Positions 20,091 through 29,192 are shown, numbered from the stretch's first letter. The stretch: DNA of 64,000 bases from Streptomyces sp. SID12501 (GCF_010550245.1 NZ_JAAGLU010000003.1:62001-126000), one strand, 5' to 3'. The notes: a model not told the origin generated them from the sequence alone. Translations and numbers: made by a program.

Positions 20091-20962
20091 GCGGGGGCTC
20101 CGCCGATCCGGATGTGCTTGGTGAACTCGTCGTGCCCGGGCCAGGCGAGCACGATCTCGCCGTCCTCCAGGCTGGCCCTGGCCAGGACAGGGGCGATGTC
20201 GCGCTCCAGAGCCCCGGCGAGGGCCCCGGCCGCGCTGTCGTACGGTGCCAGCGCGCGCAGGGTCGCGATCGTGGGCGGCATCATCAGCAGCTCGCCCCTG
20301 TCGTACCCGGCTGCCGCGTCGGCCGGTTCGATCCACACCGTGCGGTCCGCCTCCGTGGAGGCGTTCCGGGTGCGCTGGCCCTGCGGGAGCGCGGCGACGA
20401 AGAACCAGGTGTCGTAGCGGCGGGACTCGAACTCCGGGGTGATCCAGCGCGCCCACGCCCCGAGGAGGTCCGAGCGGAGCACCAGCCCGCGGCGGTCCAG
20501 GAACTCGGCGAAGGACAGTTCCCGGGCGACCAGGGCGGCGCGGTCCGCCTCCCAGTCGTCGCCCGTGGTGTCGCCGACCACGGAATCGGCGGCCGGGCCC
20601 GCGAGCAGCACGCCCGCCTCCTCGTACGTCTCCCGTACGGCGGCGCAGACGACCGCCTGTGCGGACGTCTCGTCGGTGCCCAGGCCCAGCCGGGACGCCC
20701 ACCACGCGCGCGTGGGGCCCGCCCAGCGGATCAGGTGGTCGTCGTCGCGCGGGTCGACCCCGCCGCCCGGATACGCGTACGCGCCCCCGGCGAAGGCCAT
20801 GGAGGCGCGTCTGCGCAGCATGTGGACGACGGGGCCGGCATCGGTGTCCTTCAGGAGCATGACGGTGGCCGCGCGCCTGGGAGTGACCGGGGTGAGGGTG
20901 CCTTCGGCGAGCCCGCGGATGAGGTCCGGCCACTCCGGTGGGTACCACTGCCCGTTTGCCAT
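20087..20962 (-). CDS. NUDIX hydrolase, NUDT19-like
   Basis: 291 aa. N-terminal MLRRRASMAFAGGAYAYPGGG and VRETYEEAGVLL form a NUDIX box interrupted by a long insert, as in the NUDT19/CoA diphosphatase-like group. The C-terminal ~150 residues are conserved with Streptomyces homologues (RYDTWFFVAALPQGQ). Probably hydrolyses a nucleoside-diphosphate-linked metabolite. Coupled by a four-base overlap to the MBL gene. Confidence 0.85.
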   Translation of the reverse strand: MANGQWYPPEWPDLIRGLAEGTLTPVTPRRAATVMLLKDTDAGPVVHMLRRRASMAFAGGAYAYPGGGVDPRDDDHLIRWAGPTRAWWASRLGLGTDETSAQAVVCAAVRETYEEAGVLLAGPAADSVVGDTTGDDWEADRAALVARELSFAEFLDRRGLVLRSDLLGAWARWITPEFESRRYDTWFFVAALPQGQRTRNASTEADRTVWIEPADAAAGYDRGELLMMPPTIATLRALAPYDSAAGALAGALERDIAPVLARASLEDGEIVLAWPGHDEFTKHIRIGGAPA

Positions 20963-21043
20963 GGGCGGAGGCTATCCGGTGGTGGGCGCATGTTCGAGGC
21001 CCCGGGGACGTCCGACAGGCCGGGGGTGTCTCCTCACCCCCGT

Positions 21044-21511
21044 TTACGCCTCCGTCAGCTCCACCTGGACCTCGACCTCGACAGGCGCGTCGAGTGGCAG
21101 TACCGCCACGCCGACCGCGCTGCGGGCGTGGACGCCCTTGTCGCCCAGTACCTCGCCGAGGAGTTCGCTCGCGCCGTTGACGACCCCGGGCTGGCCCGTG
21201 AAGTCGGGTGCCGAGGCGACGAAGCCGACGACCTTCACGACGCGAGCGATCCGGTCGAGGTCACCGGCGACCGACTTGACCGCCGCGAGCGCGTTCAGCG
21301 CACACGTACGGGCCAGTTGTTTGGCCTCCTCGGGCGTGACCTCCGCGCCCACCTTGCCGGTGACCGGGAGTTTCCCGTCCACCATGGGCAGCTGGCCCGA
21401 GGTGTACACGTACACCCCGGACTGCACGGCGGGCTGGTACGCGGCCAGCGGCGGCACGACCGGGGGCAGCGTCAGCCCCAGTTCGGCGAGGCGCGCCTCG
21501 ACCGCGCTCAC
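21044..21511 (-). CDS. RidA family protein
   Basis: 155 aa from GTG 21511, overlapping the TGA of the DUF4177 gene. YTSGQLPMVDGKLPVTG, ALNALAAVKSVAGDLDRI and RSAVGVAVLPLDAPVEVE are the YjgF/YER057c/UK114 trimer motifs. RidA proteins deaminate reactive enamine/imine intermediates from PLP enzymes; in this slightly divergent branch the conserved Arg near the C-terminal strand is in ARSAVGV. Part of the disrupted operon. Confidence 0.9.
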   Translation of the reverse strand: MSAVEARLAELGLTLPPVVPPLAAYQPAVQSGVYVYTSGQLPMVDGKLPVTGKVGAEVTPEEAKQLARTCALNALAAVKSVAGDLDRIARVVKVVGFVASAPDFTGQPGVVNGASELLGEVLGDKGVHARSAVGVAVLPLDAPVEVEVQVELTEA

Positions 21512-21681
21512 GCCTTCTCCCGCTTCAGGTACGCCACGAGCTGCTCGGGGTTGTTCGGCCCGGGCACGACCTGGACGAGCTCCCAGCCGTCCTCGCCCCA
21601 GGTATCCAGAATCTGCTTCGTGGCGTGAACGAGCAGCGGCACAGTTGAATATTCCCACGAACGACGGTTACTTTCAGACAT
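21508..21681 (-). CDS. DUF4177 protein with a replaced N-terminus
   Basis: 57 aa if translation starts at ATG 21681 (MSESNRRSWEYSTVPLL); ATG 21708 is another in-frame start. The body (LLVHATKQILDTWGEDGWEL, then VVPGPNNPEQLVAYLK) is the conserved DUF4177-type small protein. Its native start, reading M-T-K-W-E, is found 1.86 kb away at 23523-23509 on the same strand, beyond the recombinase gene. The element has therefore cut the gene after codon 3-5 and its own end supplies a substitute start. The ATG shares a CATG with the ATG of the divergent recombinase. No good ribosome site is visible, so expression may be reduced. Confidence 0.7.
   Translation of the reverse strand: MSESNRRSWEYSTVPLLVHATKQILDTWGEDGWELVQVVPGPNNPEQLVAYLKREKA
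21652..21658. repeat. left attachment core (TTCCCAC) of the small element
   Basis: Seven bases shared with 23509-23515. On the minus strand they read GTGGGAA, and the TGG GAA inside are the Trp-Glu codons of the DUF4177 gene, which is why the reading frame survives the junction. Confidence 0.65.
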
Positions 21682-21706
21682 GGCAACATCCCAGGTGGTT
21701 AGCGGC

Positions 21707-23380
21707 ATGAATCTTCACGTCGCAGGCTATACGCGCCAGTCCTACAGACGGGCCAACGGGAGTGAGGCGAGCTCTGCCGGCCAGCGGAACGCCAACCAGG
21801 CACGCTTCGAGTCATTCGCTGCCGAGTCGGCACGACAGGGCCGTGAGGCCACCTGGTGTGACCACTACGAGGACGTCGGTATCTCCGCATACAGCAGAAC
21901 CCAGCGGCCCGACTTCGAGCGGCTGTTGCGTGACTGCCGCACAGGCCGGATCAACGTGGTCATCGTCTACGACATCAGCCGCCTGTCTCGGCTCGAACCG
22001 CTCGACGCCATGCCCATCGTGAACGAACTCCAGTCGCTGGGCGTGACCATCGTGTCCGTCACTGAAGGCACATTCCGGCCTGGCGACACCATGGACCTGA
22101 TCCACCTGATTGTCCGGCTCGACGGAGCGCACCAGGAGTCGAAGAACAAGTCAGCGGCTGTTCGGGACGCCGCTGCGCTGGCTCGCTCACTGGGTGGCTA
22201 CGTGGGAGGCAAGGCCCCCTACGGCAGACGACTGCGCCAGGAGACCCGAACTGCACCAGGCGGTAAGCCTGTTGCGATCCAGACCCTCGTAACCGAGCCT
22301 GCCGAAGCCGAGGCGATCCGGCGCATGGTCAAGGCCCTGCTCGTCGGCAGCAACTCTGTGCACTCGGTCTGCTCGACGCTGAATGCCGAAGGTGTGCCCA
22401 CACTCGGCGCATCCCGGGGCAAGAAAACAGCAGACTCCGCCTGGCACCCCAAGACCCTGATCCGCTTGCTCCGCCACCCGCACATCGCCGGCTTCGACGC
22501 AGACACCGTGTACGGGCCAACGGGCAGGGCTACCGGGCACCGGCTACGGCGGGACACGGAGGGCAAGCCTGTACACGCGTGGGACCCGATCCTGCCGGAG
22601 GCCGAGTGGTTCGCCCTGCAGGAGTGGCTCGATGACCGGCCCGTCCGCGTGAACGAGCACCGGACCACGGCGCTGCTGACGTCCATGAGCGTGCTGGCCT
22701 GCTCGTGCGGCTGCTCCATGAGCGCGAACAACTCGGCCCGGCCGTCCTACTTCTGTAACCGGCCGGCAGGCAAGCCGCTCCGCACCGATGCCCCTGGGGA
22801 CCACCAGGGTCGTAGCTACATCTCGCGTACCGCCCTTGATGACCACGTGGTCCGCAGCATCTTCGCGCTCATCGCTGCCACTGAGCGGGACAGCGAATCG
22901 CGCGACATCCTGGAGCGAGTGGCTGCCCACTACGCGGAGGTCAACGAGACGCCCGAGACAGCGCAGGAGCGAAGCGCGTTGCTCCATGACCGGGCCGACG
23001 CGCTGCGCGCCCTGAACCAGCTGTACGAGGACCGGAAACTGTATGAAGGCGACCCCATCGGCCGGTCACGCTGGCAGGCAGATGTGCGGACCCGACAGGA
23101 GCGCTTGCGCGCCGCCGACAGCAGGCTGGAAGCACTGGGGCAGGCCGGCTCGCTGGTGCTTCCACTGGGCGAGTGGACGGCCTGCGATGCCCCGGCGAAC
23201 GAGGGGGATCCACTGGGATCCGGTAGCTGGTGGGAGTCAGCGACACTGGCCGACCGACGATCCTTCGTGTCGCTGTTCTGCAAGCGGATCACGGTGCGGA
23301 AAGCGCTGCCGACAGAGAAGAGCAGAGGGAGCAAGGCAAAGGCGGTGGTCGAGCCGCGCGTGTCTATCGAGTGGGTGTGA
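21707..23380 (+). CDS. large serine recombinase (resolvase/invertase family integrase)
   Basis: 557 aa from ATG 21707, preferred because AGGTGG lies eight bases upstream; ATG 21680 in the same frame lacks a ribosome site. N-terminal catalytic domain: VAGYTRQSYRR with the nucleophile Ser at about residue 11, then DYEDVGISAYSRTQRPDFER-like Arg region and VYDISRLSRLEPLD. A recombinase domain follows (GGYVGGKAPYGRRL) and a zinc ribbon near 330-355 (LACSCGCSMS ... YFCNR), then a coiled C-terminal part. All expected domains are present, so it should be active on its own att sites. It faces away from, and overlaps the start region of, the disrupted DUF4177 gene. Confidence 0.93.
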   Translation: MNLHVAGYTRQSYRRANGSEASSAGQRNANQARFESFAAESARQGREATWCDHYEDVGISAYSRTQRPDFERLLRDCRTGRINVVIVYDISRLSRLEPLDAMPIVNELQSLGVTIVSVTEGTFRPGDTMDLIHLIVRLDGAHQESKNKSAAVRDAAALARSLGGYVGGKAPYGRRLRQETRTAPGGKPVAIQTLVTEPAEAEAIRRMVKALLVGSNSVHSVCSTLNAEGVPTLGASRGKKTADSAWHPKTLIRLLRHPHIAGFDADTVYGPTGRATGHRLRRDTEGKPVHAWDPILPEAEWFALQEWLDDRPVRVNEHRTTALLTSMSVLACSCGCSMSANNSARPSYFCNRPAGKPLRTDAPGDHQGRSYISRTALDDHVVRSIFALIAATERDSESRDILERVAAHYAEVNETPETAQERSALLHDRADALRALNQLYEDRKLYEGDPIGRSRWQADVRTRQERLRAADSRLEALGQAGSLVLPLGEWTACDAPANEGDPLGSGSWWESATLADRRSFVSLFCKRITVRKALPTEKSRGSKAKAVVEPRVSIEWV

Positions 23381-23508
23381 GCAGCCGCAGAACGCAGCCG
23401 AGTCCCGGAGAAACTCCTGTGCCCCGGTCGAAGTTGCCGGCCTCACCGTTGAGCCGAACAACGTGGCACCGGCATTCATGACATTGAACGTGTCATCAGA
23501 ATGGCATG

Positions 23509-23515
23509 TTCCCAC
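23509..23515. repeat. right attachment core (TTCCCAC) of the small element
   Basis: Matches 21652-21658. Immediately right of it the minus strand reads back into codons ATG ACC AAG TGG GAA at 23523-23509, the severed original start of the DUF4177 gene, and then the native promoter region shared with the divergent ATPase gene at 23619. Confidence 0.65.
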
Positions 23516-23618
23516 TTGGTCATGGGGCGGACTTCAGTCGCTGTCACAAGACGCCTGGTACACACGTTGTCCACAGCCACCTGCGTAGCTTCGGGCCGGA
23601 CTGGTTAACCTCGGATAC

Positions 23619-24596
23619 GTGAGCAGGTTCCAGGTCGTCAGCGGTAAGGGCGGGACCGGAAAGACCACGGTCGCCGCAGCGCTCTCGCTCGCCCTCGCCA
23701 CCGAGGGGAAGCGCACGCTTCTCGTCGAGGTCGAGGGCAGGCAGGGCATCGCGCAGCTCTTCGAGACAGAAGTGCTGCCTTATGAGGAGCGGAAGATCGC
23801 CGTCGCTCCCGGGGGCGGGGAGGTGTTTGCCCTTGCCATCGACCCCGAGCAGGCGTTGCTGGACTACCTCCAGATGTTCTACAAGCTCGGGAGCGCCGGC
23901 CGTGCCCTGAAGAAACTCGGCGCGATCGACTTCGCCACCACCGTCGCCCCCGGGATCAGGGACGTCCTCCTGACCGGCAAGGCGTGCGAGGCGGTCCGCC
24001 GGAAGGACAAGAGCGGGCGGTTCGTCTACGACCACGTCGTGATGGACGCCCCGCCGACCGGCCGCATCACCCGTTTCCTGAACGTCAACGACGAGGTGGC
24101 CGGCCTCGCGAAGATCGGCCCGATACACAACCAGGCGCAGGCCGTGATGCGCGTGCTCAAGTCGGCGGAGACGGCGGTGCACCTGGTGACGCTGCTGGAG
24201 GAGATGCCCGTCCAGGAGACCGCGGACGGTATCGCCGAGCTGCGGGCGGCGAAGCTGCCGGTGGGGCGGATCATCGTCAACATGGTGCGGCCCGAGGTTT
24301 TGGACGAGGCCGAGCTGGAACTCGTACGAGCGGCTCCGCGCGGCGCGCTCGCGCGGTCGCTGTCGGCCGCCGGACTCGGCGGGGCGCGGCGCGGCGGGAA
24401 CGCCGAGAAGCTGGTGGACCCCCTGCTGACCCAGGCCGAGGAGTACGCGGAGCGGTATGCACTGGAGCACGAACAGCGTTCCGTGCTGGGCGAGTTGCAG
24501 TTGCCGATGCACGAACTGCCGCTGTTCACCGAGGGTATGGACCTTGCAGGTCTCTACCAACTGGCCCACGAGCTGCGGAAGCAGAGGATGTCATGA
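23619..24596 (+). CDS. ArsA/GET3-like ATPase, first of a pair
   Basis: 325 aa from GTG 23619. Begins MSRFQVVSGKGGTGKTT, the deviant Walker A of SIMIBI ATPases; VYDHVVMDAPPTGRITRFL is the Walker B/switch region (A-x-x-T-G-H in ArsA, here PPTGR). No Cys triad for arsenite is seen. Paired copies of this family occur next to wblA in Streptomyces, from memory (SCO3577/SCO3578). The stop overlaps the next start (ATGA), so the two proteins are made together and may form a heterodimer; that is an inference. Confidence 0.88.
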   Translation: MSRFQVVSGKGGTGKTTVAAALSLALATEGKRTLLVEVEGRQGIAQLFETEVLPYEERKIAVAPGGGEVFALAIDPEQALLDYLQMFYKLGSAGRALKKLGAIDFATTVAPGIRDVLLTGKACEAVRRKDKSGRFVYDHVVMDAPPTGRITRFLNVNDEVAGLAKIGPIHNQAQAVMRVLKSAETAVHLVTLLEEMPVQETADGIAELRAAKLPVGRIIVNMVRPEVLDEAELELVRAAPRGALARSLSAAGLGGARRGGNAEKLVDPLLTQAEEYAERYALEHEQRSVLGELQLPMHELPLFTEGMDLAGLYQLAHELRKQRMS

Positions 24597-25975
24597 GTCC
24601 GGACCAGCACGACACCGCTTCCCGCCATGGTCTGTTCCCCGCGCGCGTGCTCGAGGTGGATCCACTGATCGACGATCCGGACACGCGGATCGTGGTGTGC
24701 TGCGGGGCCGGCGGGGTCGGTAAGACGACCACCGCGGCGGCACTCGGGCTGCGCGCCGCCGAGCGGGGACGGAAGGTGGTCGTACTCACCATCGACCCGG
24801 CCCGCAGGCTCGCCCAGTCCATGGGCATCGACTCGCTCGACAACGTGCCGCGGCGGGTCAAGGGCGTCGAAGGCGGCGGCGAACTGCACGCCATGATGCT
24901 CGACATGAAGCGGACGTTCGACGAGATCGTCGAGGCGCACGCCGACGGTGAGCGGGCCGCCGCGATCCTCGCCAACCCCTTCTACCAGTCGCTCTCGGCG
25001 GGCTTCGCGGGCACGCAGGAGTACATGGCGATGGAGAAGCTGGGGCAGCTGCGGGCGCGCGACGAATGGGACCTCATCGTCGTCGACACACCTCCGTCCC
25101 GGTCCGCGCTGGACTTCCTGGACGCCCCGAAGCGGCTCGGTTCGTTCCTCGACGGCAGGCTGATCCGGCTGCTGACTGCGCCGGCGAAGCTCGGCGGGCG
25201 CGCGGGAATGAAGTTCCTGAACGTCGGGATGTCGATGATGACGGGCACCCTGGGCAAGCTCCTGGGCGGCCAACTCCTCAAGGACGTCCAGACGTTCGTG
25301 GCCGCGATGGACACCACCTTCGGTGGTTTCCGTACCCGCGCCGACGCCACGTACCAGTTGCTTCAGGCGCCCGGCACGGCGTTCCTCGTGGTGGCGGCCC
25401 CGGAGCGGGACGCGCTGCGCGAGGCCGCGTACTTCGTGGAACGGCTGGCCGCGGAGGACATGCCGCTCGCCGGACTGGTGCTCAACCGGGTCCACGGCAG
25501 CGGCGCCGCCCAGCTGTCGGCCGAGCGTGCGCTCGCCGCCGCGGAAAATCTTGAAGAGCCCCGCATTGTCGATCAGGAGGACGGGAAAGCTGGACTTCGT
25601 AACTCTCCCGACACGTACGGCAGTTCAGACCGGCCAGATCATCCGGATCGCTCAGACGTCGAAGAACACGTCGAAGGCCCCCCCACCGCCACCGACAGTG
25701 ACCAGACCGCCGCCCCGAGTGAACCCAGCGTCCAACAACTCACCGCAGGCCTGCTCCGACTGCACGCCGACCGTATGCAGCTGCTCTCCCGCGAGCAGCG
25801 CACACGCGACCGCTTCACCGCGCGCCACCCGGAGGTGGCGGTGACCGAGGTCGCCGCACTGCCCGGCGACGTACATGACCTCGCGGGCCTGCGGAACATC
25901 GGAAACCGGCTCGCGACCGAACGGCCGGAGCTGCCGACGCTTCCGGAGCTGTCAAAGCATTCCGGAGACGAGTGA
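24593..25975 (+). CDS. ArsA/GET3-like ATPase, second of a pair
   Basis: 460 aa from ATG 24593. Walker A is VVCCGAGGVGKTTTAAALG, followed by TIDPARRLAQSMGI (the ArsA DTDP-like region), DMKRTFDEIV and LIVVDTPPSRSALDFLDAP. Residues about 320-380 are an acidic, Ser/Pro-rich insert (DRPDHPDRSDVEEHVEG) absent from the first copy. The C-terminal region resumes the helical fold. Coupled to the upstream ATPase gene by four overlapping bases. Confidence 0.88.
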   Translation: MSPDQHDTASRHGLFPARVLEVDPLIDDPDTRIVVCCGAGGVGKTTTAAALGLRAAERGRKVVVLTIDPARRLAQSMGIDSLDNVPRRVKGVEGGGELHAMMLDMKRTFDEIVEAHADGERAAAILANPFYQSLSAGFAGTQEYMAMEKLGQLRARDEWDLIVVDTPPSRSALDFLDAPKRLGSFLDGRLIRLLTAPAKLGGRAGMKFLNVGMSMMTGTLGKLLGGQLLKDVQTFVAAMDTTFGGFRTRADATYQLLQAPGTAFLVVAAPERDALREAAYFVERLAAEDMPLAGLVLNRVHGSGAAQLSAERALAAAENLEEPRIVDQEDGKAGLRNSPDTYGSSDRPDHPDRSDVEEHVEGPPTATDSDQTAAPSEPSVQQLTAGLLRLHADRMQLLSREQRTRDRFTARHPEVAVTEVAALPGDVHDLAGLRNIGNRLATERPELPTLPELSKHSGDE

Positions 25976-26021
25976 CTGACGACGAGTGATGACCGGGACG
26001 GCGGTGACCGACCGAGACGGC

Positions 26022-26360
26022 TCAGCCCACCGCCAAGTAGTTCTCGTACACCTCTTCCTCATCGAGGGGCAGGATTCCCGCCCCTCGCTCGTACTCCGTA
26101 CGCGCTGTTTCGAGCAGCCGACGCCACGAGGTGACGGTGGGACGCCTGCGCAGCAGTGCGCGGCGCTCCCGCTCCGTCATTCCTCCCCACACGCCGAACT
26201 CGACGCGGTTGTCGAGCGCATCAGCCAGGCATTCCGTGCGTACCGGACATCCGGTGCACACTGCCTTGGCCCTGTTCTGCGCTGCTCCTTGAACAAACAG
26301 TTCATCCGGATCGGTAGTGCGGCAGGCCGCCTGCGCACTCCAGTCGGTAACCCAGCCCAT
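26022..26360 (-). CDS. wblA: WhiB-like regulator WblA
   Basis: 112 aa from ATG 26360 (MGWVTDWSAQAACRTTDPD). Four cluster-binding Cys in AACRT and VCTGCPVRTEC, the GVWGG turn (FGVWGGMTERERRALLRRR) and the conserved WblA C-terminus (EEEVYENYLAVG) identify it firmly. WblA carries an oxygen/NO-sensitive [4Fe-4S] cluster and in Streptomyces is a global switch for sporulation and antibiotic production. An earlier in-frame ATG at 26417 would add a non-conserved tail. It has a long upstream region of about 420 bases shared with the divergent PBP gene. Confidence 0.95.
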   Translation of the reverse strand: MGWVTDWSAQAACRTTDPDELFVQGAAQNRAKAVCTGCPVRTECLADALDNRVEFGVWGGMTERERRALLRRRPTVTSWRRLLETARTEYERGAGILPLDEEEVYENYLAVG

Positions 26361-26779
26361 ACCGGCGCCGTCCTCTCCCGAATCGAGGCTCCCCCACGGC
26401 GGCAGCGGCATATTCACCGCCGCCAGTTGAGGACGTTACGGAAGGAGGGCACAGCGCAACACCCCCTTCGGGCCCAATCTTGAATGGCCCGAACGGACTA
26501 TGGGTAAGCGGCAGATCACCCGGGGGAGTGAGCGACCGACATGCGCGACTATCCAGATGAAGCGGGAGGTTTCGGTTGAGTCACAACGGACACCACGTGA
26601 CACACGAGGCGGATCCGGGCACGTACTCCACAAAAAAATCCAAAAAAAGTTGGACTACATCCGAACCGTTTCGGGTCTCACGGACGTATTGATACGTGAC
26701 CTCACTGCTGTGACAGTTGTGAAGAGCTTAGGCCAAGGCCTGTACGTGTGTCCGGCGAATGAGAACGTAGGCTGCCCTC
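26361..26779. promoter_or_regulatory. long divergent region between wblA and the PBP gene
   Basis: About 420 bases without a supported gene. It contains a strikingly A-rich stretch (AAAAAAATCCAAAAAAAG at 26633-26650) that is unusual for this GC-rich genome and could mark bent DNA or a nucleoid-protein site. Promoters for wblA and for the PBP gene are expected here. Developmental regulators bind upstream of wblA in other species, but I cannot point to their boxes. Confidence 0.45.
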
Positions 26780-29041
26780 ATGCCAAACAAGCGCTCGGGC
26801 GGTGGCCTGTCGGTAATCCAGCAGGCCTCCAAGTTCCTCGGTGTCAGCGTGCTCGCGGGAGCCGTCATGGCGGGCATCGCCCTGCCCGCCGCAGGTGCGC
26901 TCGGCCTCGCGGCCAAGGGTTCGGTCGAGGGATTCGACGAGATCCCGGCCAACCTGAAGCGCCCGCCGCTCAGCCAGCGCACCACGATCCTGGACGCCAA
27001 GGGCGGCCAGCTCGCGACGGTCTACTCGCGTGACCGCACGGTCGTCGAGCTCAAGGACATCTCGCCGTACATGCAGAAGGCGATCGTCGCGATCGAGGAC
27101 TCCCGGTTCTACGAGCACGGCGCGATCGACCTCAAGGGCGTCCTGCGGGCGCTCAACAAGAACGCGCAGAGCGGTGGCGTCGCGGAGGGCGCCTCCACGC
27201 TCACGCAGCAGTACGTGAAGAACGTCTTCGTGGAGGAGGCCGGCGACGACCCGACGAAGGTCGCGCAGGCCCAGCAGCAGACGATCGGCCGCAAGATCAA
27301 GGAACTGAAGTTCGCGATCCAGGTCGAGGAGGAGCTGGGCAAGAAGAAGATCCTCGAGAACTACCTGAACATCACGTTCTTCGGCCAGCAGGCCTACGGC
27401 GTCGAGGCCGGCGCCCGCCGCTACTTCTCCAAGTCCGCGAAGGACCTCACCCTCGCCCAGTCGGCCCTCCTGGCAGGCATCGTCCAGTCGCCGACCCGGT
27501 ACGACCCGGTGAACGACCCGGCGGAGGCCACCAAGCGCCGCAACACCGTGCTCCAGCGCATGGCGGAGGTCGGCGACATCTCCGAGCAGGAGGCCGCCGC
27601 CGCCAAGGAGAAGCCGCTCGGCCTGAAGGTCAGCCAGCCCAAGAACGGCTGCATCGCGGCGGTCAAGGGCGCGGGCTTCTTCTGCAAGTACGTCGAGAAG
27701 GAGTTCCTCGCCAACCCGGTCTTCGGCAAGACGCGCGAGGCCCGGACGAAGATCTGGAACCAGGGCGGCCTGACCATCCGTACGACGCTGGACCCGCAGT
27801 CCCAGGCGTCCGTGCAGGCGTCGATCAAGGAGCACGTGTACAAGTCGGACAAGGTGGCGACGGCTGTCACGCTGGTCGAGCCGGGCACCGGCAAGATCCT
27901 CGGCATGGGCCAGTCGAAGCCGTACGGCTACGGCAAGAACGAGACCGAGATCAACTACTCGGTCGGCAGCGACCGGGGCGGCTCCAACTTCGGCTTCCCG
28001 ACCGGTTCGACGTTCAAGCCGTTCGTGGCGGCGGCTGCCCTGGAGGAGGGCCGCCCGGCGATCCAGGAGTACTCGGCGCCGTACGAGATGGAGTACCCGA
28101 GCCCGGTCCAGACGTGCAGCGGCAGTCCGTGGACCAACCAGGAGAACGCGAAGGTCGAGAACGAGAGCGAGTCGGAGAAGGGCCCGTACCGCCTGCGCAA
28201 GGCGATGGAGCTGTCGGTCAACACCTACTTCGTGCAGATGATCTCCGACATCGGCCTGTGCCCGGTGGTCAAGATGACCGACGCGCTGCACGTGACCCAG
28301 GGCAACGGCGACAAGCTGCCCGAGGTGCCCGCCATCGCCCTGGGTTCCAAGGGCATCTCCCCGCTGACGATGGCGAGCGCGTACGCGGCCTTCGCCTCCC
28401 GTGGCACGTACTGCACGCCGATCGCCATCGAGTCGATCACGCAGAAGGCCAACGGTGGGCAGAAGTCGCTGGCGGTCCCGAAGTCGACGTGCACGCGCGC
28501 GATGTCGGAGACCACCGCGGACACGATCAACACCCTGCTCCAGGGCGTCGTCGACTCCGGCACCGGTCAGTCGGCCGGCCTCACCGACGGCCGCGACAAC
28601 GCCGGTAAGACGGGTACGACGGACGAGCGCAAGAACGCCTGGTTCGTCGGCTACACCCCGACCCTGTCCGGCGCCGTCTGGGTCGGCAGCGCCATGCAGA
28701 ACGTGAAGATGCGCAACATCACGATCGGCGGCGTCTGGAACGAACTCGTCTTCGGCGGCAAGGTCCCGGGGCCCATCTGGAAGGACGCCATGACCGGCGC
28801 CCTCGCGGGCAAGGACTCCGGGAACTTCAACTTCGTCCCCATCATCGAACCGCCCGTCCAGAAGCCGGACGACAACGACGGTGACACCGGGGACGACAAC
28901 GGCAACAACAACGGCGGCACGACGGACGGCGACAACGACAACGGCGGCAACACGACGTTCCCGACGCCGACCTTCTCCATCCCGGAGAACCTCTTCCAGG
29001 GCACGAGCAACGGAAACGACAACGGGGGCGGCCGGGGCTGA
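26780..29041 (+). CDS. class A penicillin-binding protein (transglycosylase/transpeptidase)
   Basis: 753 aa. A short cytoplasmic head and one membrane anchor (FLGVSVLAGAVMAGIALPAAG) precede the GT51 transglycosylase with EDSRFYEHGAID (about 107) and TLTQQYVKNVF. The transpeptidase has SxxK in TGSTFKPF (Ser about 410), SVN (about 478) and AGKTGTTDERKNAWF (about 610). It polymerises and cross-links peptidoglycan outside the membrane. The last ~55 residues are an Asp/Asn/Gly/Thr-rich linker ending in FSIPENLFQG, typical of Actinobacterial PonA proteins. Gene order wblA-PBP is the same as in S. coelicolor, from memory. Confidence 0.94.
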   Translation: MPNKRSGGGLSVIQQASKFLGVSVLAGAVMAGIALPAAGALGLAAKGSVEGFDEIPANLKRPPLSQRTTILDAKGGQLATVYSRDRTVVELKDISPYMQKAIVAIEDSRFYEHGAIDLKGVLRALNKNAQSGGVAEGASTLTQQYVKNVFVEEAGDDPTKVAQAQQQTIGRKIKELKFAIQVEEELGKKKILENYLNITFFGQQAYGVEAGARRYFSKSAKDLTLAQSALLAGIVQSPTRYDPVNDPAEATKRRNTVLQRMAEVGDISEQEAAAAKEKPLGLKVSQPKNGCIAAVKGAGFFCKYVEKEFLANPVFGKTREARTKIWNQGGLTIRTTLDPQSQASVQASIKEHVYKSDKVATAVTLVEPGTGKILGMGQSKPYGYGKNETEINYSVGSDRGGSNFGFPTGSTFKPFVAAAALEEGRPAIQEYSAPYEMEYPSPVQTCSGSPWTNQENAKVENESESEKGPYRLRKAMELSVNTYFVQMISDIGLCPVVKMTDALHVTQGNGDKLPEVPAIALGSKGISPLTMASAYAAFASRGTYCTPIAIESITQKANGGQKSLAVPKSTCTRAMSETTADTINTLLQGVVDSGTGQSAGLTDGRDNAGKTGTTDERKNAWFVGYTPTLSGAVWVGSAMQNVKMRNITIGGVWNELVFGGKVPGPIWKDAMTGALAGKDSGNFNFVPIIEPPVQKPDDNDGDTGDDNGNNNGGTTDGDNDNGGNTTFPTPTFSIPENLFQGTSNGNDNGGGRG

Positions 29042-29192
29042 CGCCCGGACCCCTACGAACTCCAGGCGTAATCGCGCCGGTTGGACAACGTGGGCACTCT
29101 CTCGGCGGGGCACCGTGACCTGGTTACGGTGCCCCGCCGTCGCCGCTTCACCGTCGGCCCGCCCACGTCGGCGGCCACCAGCGAACGACCGA

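Larger units (their letters stand above)
21652..23515 (+). mobile_element. minimal integrative element carrying only a serine recombinase
   Basis: The DUF4177 gene is split: the body ends at 21651 and the first five codons lie at 23509-23523. Both junctions share the 7-bp core TTCCCAC (21652-21658 and 23509-23515), the short identity expected for a large serine integrase. Between them is about 1.86 kb containing one gene, the recombinase, and about 130 bases of downstream sequence without an ORF. I see no excision factor, cargo or replication gene. Confidence 0.75.

Noticed and set aside
23043..23588. Second open frame overlapping the recombinase end
   Set aside because: It is out of frame with the recombinase, Arg/Pro/Cys-rich and crosses the attachment junction; no motif.
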